Shown piece by piece: positions 8,532 to 16,345 of a DNA stretch of 64,000 bases. The first letter of the stretch is position 1; each line of letters begins with the position of its first letter. The stretch lies in contig NZBA01000008.1 of NCBI GenBank assembly GCA_002686265.1, positions 90,800 to 154,799 of the forward strand, written 5' to 3'. This DNA is from Planctomycetota bacterium. Its GTDB lineage: Bacteria > Planctomycetota > UBA1135 > GCA-002686595. The position numbers were made by a program, and so were the translations under genes. The notes below the pieces were generated by a model. The model had not been told where the DNA came from and did not search any database. It worked only from the letters and a program-made list of their open reading frames with translations.

Positions 8532-9613
8532 AGATCCCAGTCCTCGCGGTAGAGGGTGATCGGCACCTCGCGGACGACCCTCGCCCCCCAGTGAACCATG
8601 GAACCGGGGTCGTGGGAGACCGGTTCGCTGCCCCGCTGCCCACGGCGCACGGTGACGCGACCGCCGCTGACCCCGATGACGAGCATCCACTCCCCGTCGA
8701 GGTTGACGTAGGCCTCCTCGCCGCGGGGGATGCGCGTGGAGTCGTCCACGCTGAAGCTGCCGTCGGAGGCCGCGAGGTGCTCGGTCAGACGCGTGCGCGC
8801 CTTGCGGTCCGTCTCGCGCTCGAGCTCGAGTTCGATTCGCACCCGGCGGGGGAGCAGGGGCCGCTCGTGGGCCTCGGGCATCCCGCTTCCCGGCTCGTTG
8901 AACGGGTGCACACTCGTGTCCGGGCGCCCGCGATTCCAAGCGTCCCAGGAGCTGGCCGCGTGTTCGAGCCGATCGCCGAGGTCCCAGCCATCGTGGACGA
9001 TCGAGGTCTGGGTCGCGAAGCGCAGACCCACCCACAAGAGGCCGCCGGTCACATCCTCGAGCTCGCCTGCGTCCGGCTCGTGGCTGGTGACATTGAAGAA
9101 GCCCGGATCGAAGAACGTGCGCCGCGTGTCGTCGAGCGCCAGGCGCGCGCCGCGCCAGGCGATGCCCTCCGCCCGCGCATCCGCGTCGCCCGGCGCGGGA
9201 GTGAAGGCCCAGCAGACCTCGAGCGTAGCGGCGGCCGTGGACGGTTCCTCGTCACCGGCGGTCAGGCGCGCCACCTCCGCCGCCGAGGCCTGACGCACCA
9301 TGCGCAGGCGCGGCCAACCGGTCTCCGCCAGGCCGTCGCCGTCGGCGTCGAAACGCACCCACTCCACGAGAACGTCCCCACCCGCACCCGGTTCGAGCGA
9401 CCCCAGATCCGTGGCCAACAGCTCCAGGAAGCCGCCGGCGTGCTCGCTGAGGTGGCGGCGTGTCTCGGCCCTGCGCCAAAGGTCCAGAGAACCGTCGAGC
9501 AGGGAGAAGACGGCGATCATCAACAACGTCAGCAACCCAGTGGCGAGCACCAGCTCGACCAGGGTCAGGCCGGCGCGCGGTGTGCGGCGCGCCCGTGCGC
9601 CCCGAGGCCTCAT
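8528..9613 (-). CDS. Type II secretion minor pseudopilin, GspJ-like
   Basis: A 361-residue prepilin starting at the ATG that overlaps the GspK-like gene's stop (ATGA). The processing motif RAGLTLVELVLATGLLTLLM shows a Gly before Leu, the Glu5 and the hydrophobic core helix. The rest is a beta-rich extracytoplasmic domain about twice as long as usual for GspJ (about 200 residues). GspJ caps the pseudopilus together with GspI and GspK, and all three are adjacent here. The large size suggests extra loops or an added domain I could not name. Confidence 0.78.
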   Translation of the reverse strand: MRPRGARARRTPRAGLTLVELVLATGLLTLLMIAVFSLLDGSLDLWRRAETRRHLSEHAGGFLELLATDLGSLEPGAGGDVLVEWVRFDADGDGLAETGWPRLRMVRQASAAEVARLTAGDEEPSTAAATLEVCWAFTPAPGDADARAEGIAWRGARLALDDTRRTFFDPGFFNVTSHEPDAGELEDVTGGLLWVGLRFATQTSIVHDGWDLGDRLEHAASSWDAWNRGRPDTSVHPFNEPGSGMPEAHERPLLPRRVRIELELERETDRKARTRLTEHLAASDGSFSVDDSTRIPRGEEAYVNLDGEWMLVIGVSGGRVTVRRGQRGSEPVSHDPGSMVHWGARVVREVPITLYREDWDL

Positions 9614-12600
9614 CGCGTCACGCTCCGCAGGGTCACGCACGGAGCGAGGTAGAACGCGCCGAACTGCTTGAGGTGCGGGGTAGTCTTCCAAGCGTGCGAG
9701 AGGCCGCTCTCGAGGTCGAAGGCTCCGGGCTGGTACTCGACGAACGCCCGCCACTCGACGCGGTCGGACTGCCGGCCGAGAGGGACCGGACCGCCCTCCT
9801 CGGTGCCGCTGCGCACGAGAGTGAGGCCGTTGGAACCGAGGGGCTCCTCGTCCCAGGGCGTGTTCGGGTCGGTGCGTACGAGCATCGCCAGATCGCACGC
9901 GCCGTGGCCGGGCGCCTCGTCGATCCAGAAGAACGAGCGCCAGAAGGCGGCGGGTTGGGCGAGCTCGAAGCCGAAGTAGGCGAGCTCGGGAGCGTCGGCG
10001 CGGTCGGCCCAGCGATCCCAGTAGCGGAAGGGGAAGAGCACGACCGCTTGCCCGGCGACGGCCACCTCCGGCGTCGTCCCGTAGCGCCCGCGGAAGATCC
10101 CGTCCCCGCGCTCGTCACGCATGCCCGGGCTGGATGAAGCGCGCGGCATCTCCAACGTCCCGCTGCGGTGACGCGTGTAGTGGATCAGCTCGCGCCCGAT
10201 CAGCACCGTCCCCTCCAGGGGGAACTCCGCCAGGTCCTTGACGCCGATCTCCGCATCGCCCGCGCCGATCCCCTGGGCCAGGGCCGTCACCGTGACGCCC
10301 TCGAGGAAGCTCAGGTTCTCACCGATCGCGTGGGGCTGAGGTTGGGTCCCGAGCATCCCACGCCCGCCGGGGGCGATGGTGATCGTTCCCGCGCTCGCGT
10401 CCCAGTCGTCATAGGCGACGAGCTCGTCACCGATGCGCAGGAGTCCGGCATCCTCCTCCAGCTCGTTCAGGAAGTCGTAGGGAGCTCCAACCTCGCCGAG
10501 GGGAATCCGGATCGCGCGCGGGCGGACCTCGAGCAGCTGTGTCTGCTCACCGCACTCGGTGCGCATCACGAGCTGCGCGCCCTGGATCTGCTCCAGGTTA
10601 GGCAGGGGCACGCTCATCCCGAAGTCGGTGTGACCGAACACGACCTCGTCGACGACGCACGAGGGGACCGTCCCCTGTCCCTGGCGGAACCCGCCGCCGA
10701 CGGCGGCGGTAGTCACCAGGCGCGGACGCTCGCCCGAGGGGTGCAGGAGCAGGCGCGTCATCAGGCGCGTGTCGTAGATGTCGGCCTGGCCCGCGAAGGT
10801 CCCCGCCACCATCGGCTCGGGAGCGGGCGTGTCGAGGGCCACGTGCACGAGCCCTTGAGAGCCGACGTTGGGGATCTGACCGAAGTCTCCCGGCGACGCG
10901 ACCGGCGTGGCCGGGTCCTCCTGAACGAAGTCGTGGGCCGTGACCTCCAAGCTCGGAAGGTGGCCGCGATGGACGCGCACGGGCCAGCCGACGTGATCGG
11001 GAGAGGCGCCCATCAAGAAGGCGTAATCCCCCTTCCCCGGCCGCCCGCCGTCCGCGCCACGGTTGGCGGTCAGCCACACCGGATGGACCTCCACGCCCGC
11101 CGGGTGGGTGTGGGAGAAGGTCCCCAGCGCGCCACGGAAGAGCATGATCTCGCGCACGGCGCGCGTGACCGGAAGCTCGATGTCCTCGGCCTCGCCGAGG
11201 AGCGGTTGCCACTGAGAGCCGAGGACCGGCGCGCCGGCCACGCCGGGCGGCTCGCTGGGCGGCGCGGGAGGAGCGGGCGCGGGCGGCGGCCAGGGGCCGG
11301 GCGGCTGCGGGGGGCCGGAGGGTCCGGGGAAGATCGGCTCCTCGTCGAACTCGGTCCAGTCGAGGTCCCGGGTCAAGATCGCGTAGACCGCACCCAGGGT
11401 GCCCACGCGCGCCAGCTGACGTCGCGAAGCGTCGAACCAGTCGTAGCAGACCCACTCCGTCAGCTCGCCCGCGTCGGTGCGCGTGAGCTGGGCGAACTGG
11501 GGCACCTCGATGCTCGGCGCCAGGAAGGTCAAGGCGCTGGCTCCCGCCACGGGCACGGAAATCGGCAGTACGAAGGGTCGGTAGTTCAGGAACTCGAGAG
11601 CGGGCTGGCCGTTGATCGAGGCCATCCAATTGGTGATGAAGGCGCGCCGGACGCCTTCGGTGACGGTCTCGCCCTCGCCCTCGCCATCCTGAGGCACGGG
11701 TATCCCGCTCACGCCGTCGCCGCGCGTGGCGATGCGCAGGACGTTGTCCTGCCAGCCGGAGTACTCGATGATCTCTATCCCACCGATCACGTCGCCCACC
11801 AGGGAGTCCTGCCCGACGCGCACCTGGACGATCGCCGCCAGGCCCCCCGACGGGCTGAAGGCGCGCATCACCTCCGCGGGGTCTCCGCCGCCGTCCGGAT
11901 CCTCGGCGGGCGCGAGGAGCAGCCCGGTCACCTGGCTGTCCGCCCCGACCATGCCGTAGCCGAGAAACAGGGGCCCGAAGGTGGTCTGGATCGAGATCGG
12001 ATCGCCCAGCGTCGTACTGCCGTTCTCGACACCGATCGCGACGCCCACACGGAAAGCACCGAGCTCCTGTTCGAGGGTCGCCATCCCCGTCGGCACGTCG
12101 CTGGCGATCGGCAGGGAGTAGCCGTATTGCTCGACGGTCGTCCCCGCCGCGTGGCTCATGTCCACGACGTCGATGTTGTCCGGCAGAGCGGGATCGGTTC
12201 CCGTCCAGCGCACGCGTGCGTTGCGCCCACCAAAACCCGCCTGCTCGCCCGCCTCGATGTAGGTGCAGACCAGGGCGCCCGCGTCCAGTACGTACTCGAC
12301 GAGCTCGTCGCCGACGCGCGCCACGCCCGAAGGTGCGAAGCCCTCGGTGGAGTCCCCCCCGAGCACGTTGGATTCCGGCCCGACCGAGCCGGTCAGGCGC
12401 GTCAGCCCGGGTGTCCGCACGCCGTGGGTCGTTCCGTCGACGAGCATCGTCATCTGGCTCGGGCGCGTGCCGCGCACGTCGATGTTCACGTGGGTCCAGG
12501 TGTCCACGGGCAGGCCGGGGCCCTCTCCCGGAGCGAGGGCGAAGCGCAGCTCGCCCCGCTCGGCGAAGGCGCTCTGGAGGTGGTCCCCGCCGCCGTCGAG

Positions 12601-14679
12601 GACGCGCAGGACGAGGTCGGCGCCCTCGATCAACAGCGACAGGCGGTCCGCCTCGGCGGAGCTCGCGCCCACGTCCAACAGGTGCCCCCCGTCGAGGGCG
12701 CGCGGCTGGATCCAGGCCGAGAAGTTGATGGCGCGCATCAGGCCGCCCGCCGGCGCCCACGCGACGAGGTCCGAGGTCGTGGGGCGCTGCACGGTCTCAT
12801 CCGGCAGGTAGCGGCCCTCGAGACGGCGCGTCTCGTGGTCGAAGTGCAGCACGCGCCCCTCGCGTTGGCCCATCTCGTCGGTGCGCGAGGCCCACAGCTG
12901 GACCCAGCCATCGGCCTCGTCGGAGGCGAAAACGTGCTCGGGGACCGGCTGTTCGGTCGAATCGGTCACGACCGGCGCGGTCACGCCGGGCAGGAACGCA
13001 CGTCCGGCGTAGGTTCCCAGGTGCGCCCACACGCGCGAGGGCGGCTGGGAGCCGTCTGGGCTGTGGCGACTGGTCGGCTCGGGCCCGGTCTGCCACCAAG
13101 GCGCCTTGCGGTGCAGGCGCAGGGTCTCGTCGAAGTCGACCTGACGCGCCACGACGTGCATCAGCTCGTTCTGCGGCACGACGAGCTCGACCTGCTCGCG
13201 CGCCAGGGAAAAGCGCTCGACCCCGCTGGCGGCGTTGACCGTCGAGCGCAGGTCCAGGGCGTAGGTGTCGAGCGTCACGAAGCTGAACGGCATGGTCGAG
13301 AAGACCAGGCTCGCGTCGTTGGCGTTCAGCCCGTTGGTGTAGAGAGCCAGAGCGTCGTAGGGACCGATGATCGTCCCGCCCGCGGCGAGGGACTCCGGCG
13401 CCGCCAGGGCACCGGCGGGGAGCTTCTCGATCCCGGCGGCGGGCAGGACCAGCCGCCGCATGAAGTCCTCCATGCTCTGGAAGGGCCGCGAGGCGACGAT
13501 CGCCCCCGTCAGGTCCCGCGCCTCCCGGCCGGTGATGCGCGAGTTGCGTCCGCGCAGTTGGAGGTTCGCGAACAGCGCCTCCAGAACATCCGGCGGAGCC
13601 GTATTCAGGTTCACCGGCCGGCGAGCCTGAACGAAGATGACCGCCTCATAGGCGGTGAAAGCCATGCCGAGGGGCCGGTCGAGGTACACGCGCCCGCTGT
13701 TGGAAACGGTCTGCACGATGGCCACCTCCAGGTTGGTGCCGTCGGTAATCAGCACCGTCGAGCCTTCGTTGAACCAGCGCGCCGAGTCGACCCGCAAGGT
13801 CCCCGTCTCCCCCGCCCGGGAGCCGCTCGTCACGCGCGCGGCCCGCTGCCAGCGGTCGCCCGCGCGCACGCCTCCGTTGACCGTGCCCAGCTCGAGGATC
13901 CGCTGCCTCGCGTCCGGGCCGAGACCGCCCTCGTCCAAGACGAACTCGTCCACCTCCTCCAGGCGCTCCGCTGATCCGTAGCCACGAACATCGCCCTCGA
14001 ACATGCGCCAGGCAGCCAGGGCAAAGGCGCGCTGGTCGAACAGCGAGGCCCCGACGCCGTGGTTGCTCGGCGGGCGCGGACCGGGCAGGACGTTGCCCTC
14101 GCTGTCCTCCATCACGCCCAGGCCGCGCTCGAGGTCGGCGAGACTGTTGCCCTCGATGCGCCCGTAGTGGATCAGCTCGCCCCTCACCCATACGAAACCG
14201 GAGTCCTCGAAGCCGCTGACCGAGGCCAACGGGATCTCCTCGTCGTCCTTGGTCACCGGCTGCACGACGCGCGAGGAGACGCCCAGCATATTCGCCAGCA
14301 CCTGTGGCGGCGCACTGTCGAGGTCGATGCGTCCGGCGATGTCGGCCACCTCGAGGTCCCACATCACACCGACGGCGTCGTTGGCGTCGAGGAAACCGTC
14401 GGCAAACTCATTCGTGACGGCGATCTCGCCGAGGGAATCGGCCCAGGGACTCTCGTCCATCGAGAAGTGCGTCCTCTCGAGCAGCGCGCGCGCGTGTACC
14501 GCCCCGGCGTCGATGGCGAGCTCCGCCTGGCGGCGGTCGAACTGCTGGGCGCTGGAGCGGTCCGCGTTCCGCGCGGTCATCAGGAACGGCGTGCAGAGCA
14601 CGAGCAGCGCGGCCAGCACCAGGATGACCGTGATCAAGGCGAACCCCCGCCGTTCTCGCCATCCGATCAGCCGCATCAC
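9610..14679 (-). CDS. Giant GspK-like minor pseudopilin with LamG-type insert
   Basis: A 1689-residue protein; typical GspK has about 300-350. The N-terminus RRGFALITVILVLAALLVL is a GspK-type prepilin signal, which lacks the Glu5 of other pseudopilins. The GspK helical domain is recognisable at about residues 350-420: RRPVNLNTAPPDVLEALFAN, then IVASRPFQSMEDFMRRL. The added part includes a concanavalin/LamG-like jelly roll (FSAWIQPRALDGGHLLDVG, VDTWTHVNIDV, MTMLVDG; roughly residues 650-760). Several hundred beta-rich residues and a Pro-rich linker (near residue 1130) follow. The start GTG overlaps the preceding stop. It probably sits at the tip of the pseudopilus, where its huge exterior could contact substrate or a surface ligand; that role is inferred. 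Confidence 0.8.
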   Translation of the reverse strand: MMRLIGWRERRGFALITVILVLAALLVLCTPFLMTARNADRSSAQQFDRRQAELAIDAGAVHARALLERTHFSMDESPWADSLGEIAVTNEFADGFLDANDAVGVMWDLEVADIAGRIDLDSAPPQVLANMLGVSSRVVQPVTKDDEEIPLASVSGFEDSGFVWVRGELIHYGRIEGNSLADLERGLGVMEDSEGNVLPGPRPPSNHGVGASLFDQRAFALAAWRMFEGDVRGYGSAERLEEVDEFVLDEGGLGPDARQRILELGTVNGGVRAGDRWQRAARVTSGSRAGETGTLRVDSARWFNEGSTVLITDGTNLEVAIVQTVSNSGRVYLDRPLGMAFTAYEAVIFVQARRPVNLNTAPPDVLEALFANLQLRGRNSRITGREARDLTGAIVASRPFQSMEDFMRRLVLPAAGIEKLPAGALAAPESLAAGGTIIGPYDALALYTNGLNANDASLVFSTMPFSFVTLDTYALDLRSTVNAASGVERFSLAREQVELVVPQNELMHVVARQVDFDETLRLHRKAPWWQTGPEPTSRHSPDGSQPPSRVWAHLGTYAGRAFLPGVTAPVVTDSTEQPVPEHVFASDEADGWVQLWASRTDEMGQREGRVLHFDHETRRLEGRYLPDETVQRPTTSDLVAWAPAGGLMRAINFSAWIQPRALDGGHLLDVGASSAEADRLSLLIEGADLVLRVLDGGGDHLQSAFAERGELRFALAPGEGPGLPVDTWTHVNIDVRGTRPSQMTMLVDGTTHGVRTPGLTRLTGSVGPESNVLGGDSTEGFAPSGVARVGDELVEYVLDAGALVCTYIEAGEQAGFGGRNARVRWTGTDPALPDNIDVVDMSHAAGTTVEQYGYSLPIASDVPTGMATLEQELGAFRVGVAIGVENGSTTLGDPISIQTTFGPLFLGYGMVGADSQVTGLLLAPAEDPDGGGDPAEVMRAFSPSGGLAAIVQVRVGQDSLVGDVIGGIEIIEYSGWQDNVLRIATRGDGVSGIPVPQDGEGEGETVTEGVRRAFITNWMASINGQPALEFLNYRPFVLPISVPVAGASALTFLAPSIEVPQFAQLTRTDAGELTEWVCYDWFDASRRQLARVGTLGAVYAILTRDLDWTEFDEEPIFPGPSGPPQPPGPWPPPAPAPPAPPSEPPGVAGAPVLGSQWQPLLGEAEDIELPVTRAVREIMLFRGALGTFSHTHPAGVEVHPVWLTANRGADGGRPGKGDYAFLMGASPDHVGWPVRVHRGHLPSLEVTAHDFVQEDPATPVASPGDFGQIPNVGSQGLVHVALDTPAPEPMVAGTFAGQADIYDTRLMTRLLLHPSGERPRLVTTAAVGGGFRQGQGTVPSCVVDEVVFGHTDFGMSVPLPNLEQIQGAQLVMRTECGEQTQLLEVRPRAIRIPLGEVGAPYDFLNELEEDAGLLRIGDELVAYDDWDASAGTITIAPGGRGMLGTQPQPHAIGENLSFLEGVTVTALAQGIGAGDAEIGVKDLAEFPLEGTVLIGRELIHYTRHRSGTLEMPRASSSPGMRDERGDGIFRGRYGTTPEVAVAGQAVVLFPFRYWDRWADRADAPELAYFGFELAQPAAFWRSFFWIDEAPGHGACDLAMLVRTDPNTPWDEEPLGSNGLTLVRSGTEEGGPVPLGRQSDRVEWRAFVEYQPGAFDLESGLSHAWKTTPHLKQFGAFYLAPCVTLRSVTR

Positions 14680-15692
14680 TCGACCGTCCCGAAGAGGTTG
14701 ACCTGGACCGAGCGGCGCCGGCCGTCCGCGAAATCGACCATGATCCTGACCGGCTGATCGTGAACCGTGCGGTCCAGCCCGCCGCCGGCGGCGAAGACGA
14801 TCTCCTTGGGAGTGTCAGACGGGAAGGAAGTGTCACCGGGCAGCTCCACCTCCTCCTCGCTCCCCACGGCGGTGATCACCAGGTTGTCGATCGAGCCCGG
14901 CCACGGCCGCCGCCCGCCGCCGAGTACCAGCGGCCCGTCGATCTTGGTGACGCGCGCCTGCTCCTCGACCCGCGCCACGGCGACGCCTTCCACGAACACG
15001 ACCAGCTCGCTCTGGTCGTAGCTGACCGTGATCCGGTTCCAGCGATCGGGGCGCAGCACGCCCGCCGGCGTCTGGACGGTAGCCTTGCCCGCCGCCACGG
15101 GCTGGCCGAACTCGTCGAGGCGCTCGGCGCTGAAGAAGGTCTCCAGGCCCAGGCGCGAGGTGACGTCGATGCCGACCGAGCCGCCCAGGCGCAAGACCTG
15201 TCCGGCGGCCACCTTCTCGGGGCGCAGGGTGCAGTGCACCTGGAAGCCTGTCGAGACGTCGTAGGAAGGATCGCGCTGTACCTCGATCTCGTGGCGGGCG
15301 CCGGCCTGCAGACCGTGGAAGGTCAGCGCCTTGCCGATGAAGCCGTCCTCGACCAGTTCCGCTCCCACGACGCTGCCGTCGAGCCGGAATGCTCCCCGCG
15401 GCGGAAGCTCCTCGAAGTGCCAGGTCCCGATCACGTCCATGCCCTCGGCGCGGATCACGCCGCGCGCCGGGTCGATCCGTACGCGGGCCGGGGCCCGACG
15501 CGCCACGGCCCAGTTGTTCGCCTGGCGCAAGGTGCTCTGCACGACGCCAACCGAGGCGCGCCCCCCCAAGTCCAGGGTCGCGAGCGAGCCCAGGCCGACG
15601 CCGAGCACGATCGCAATCAGGGTCATGGTGAAGAGCAGTTCCACCAGCGTCATGCCGCCCCGCGCGACTCGCCCGTGTCTCCGCTCCGCCAC
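14676..15692 (-). CDS. Pseudopilin (GspH-like) fused to a LamG/concanavalin-type domain
   Basis: A 338-residue protein, read from the GTG at 15692 just after the GspG-like gene. The prepilin motif is GGMTLVELLFTMTLIAIVLG with Glu5. The segment up to residue about 110 is GspH-like. From about residue 115 there is a jelly-roll domain of LamG type: VSTGFQVHCTLRPEKVAAGQ, WNRITVSYDQSELVVFVEGV, then PLVLGGG and GSIDNLVI. Such folds commonly bind sugars or mediate adhesion, but the ligand here is unknown. Both this and the next gene (GspK-like) carry such a domain, which argues against chance. The stop overlaps the next start. Confidence 0.8.
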   Translation of the reverse strand: MAERRHGRVARGGMTLVELLFTMTLIAIVLGVGLGSLATLDLGGRASVGVVQSTLRQANNWAVARRAPARVRIDPARGVIRAEGMDVIGTWHFEELPPRGAFRLDGSVVGAELVEDGFIGKALTFHGLQAGARHEIEVQRDPSYDVSTGFQVHCTLRPEKVAAGQVLRLGGSVGIDVTSRLGLETFFSAERLDEFGQPVAAGKATVQTPAGVLRPDRWNRITVSYDQSELVVFVEGVAVARVEEQARVTKIDGPLVLGGGRRPWPGSIDNLVITAVGSEEEVELPGDTSFPSDTPKEIVFAAGGGLDRTVHDQPVRIMVDFADGRRRSVQVNLFGTVE

Positions 15693-15694
15693 CC

Positions 15695-16345
15695 TCAGTC
15701 CCGGCTGAAGTTGGAGATGTCGTCGTCGGTATTGAACACACCGTCGATGCCGGGGGAGATGAGCTGGAAGCCGCGCGGATTGTAGAAACCCTCGGTCTTG
15801 GGATTCTGACGGGCGCTGACGAGGGTCTCGAGGAGCTCCCCGCTCGCGTTGTTGTAGGAAATGTAGAGGTCCTTGCGACCGTAATCGCGGTGATGAAAGT
15901 AGGCGATCGGGTTCCGCCACTGGTCGCACAGCTCGAACAGATCGCTCTTGGGGAATATCGTCAGCGAGCGGCGCGTGCGGTCGCCGTCGGTGTTGTCGAG
16001 GTTGTCCTCGTGGATGTTCATGCCGCCGAAACGCTCGGCGAAGAAGGCGAGGTAGAGCATCTCCGAGCCCAGGTTGGTGGCGTTGGGGGCGCTCTCATCG
16101 CCCCGGTTCCAGTCGCTGGAAGGGTAGTCCCCCAGCTCGTCGTGGACGCTACCGAGGGCGCCGGTCACCTGGCCGCGCAAGAAGGTCTCGGTGGCCGCGC
16201 CGCGCACCCCCTCTCCCATGCCCGTCAGGCGCGGCAAGAGGAATGCCAACAGGATGGCCAGGATGATCATCACGGCCATCAACTCGATCAGGGAGAAGCC
16301 GGCGCGCGCCCGCGCGGCGGCTGTCGTTCGCTGGTTGATCCGCAT
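15695..16345 (-). CDS. Major pseudopilin, GspG-like
   Basis: A 216-residue prepilin with RAGFSLIELMAVMIILAILLA, the canonical Gly-Phe cleavage site, Glu5 and long helix, followed by PRL as in GspG and type IV pilins. The globular part contains a GspG-like DQWRNPIAYFHHRDYG segment, matching the DPWGNPY-type loop of the family, and an Asp-rich end (FNTDDDISNF), which in GspG binds calcium. It starts directly after the stop of the TPR gene. It should form the pseudopilus shaft that pushes substrates through the outer membrane. Confidence 0.88.
   Translation of the reverse strand: MRINQRTTAAARARAGFSLIELMAVMIILAILLAFLLPRLTGMGEGVRGAATETFLRGQVTGALGSVHDELGDYPSSDWNRGDESAPNATNLGSEMLYLAFFAERFGGMNIHEDNLDNTDGDRTRRSLTIFPKSDLFELCDQWRNPIAYFHHRDYGRKDLYISYNNASGELLETLVSARQNPKTEGFYNPRGFQLISPGIDGVFNTDDDISNFSRD

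Noticed and set aside
10168..13974. A 1268-codon open frame on the plus strand opposite the GspK-like gene
   Set aside because: It is antisense to a gene with clear pseudopilin motifs and shows no family resemblance. Long antisense frames are expected at this GC content.
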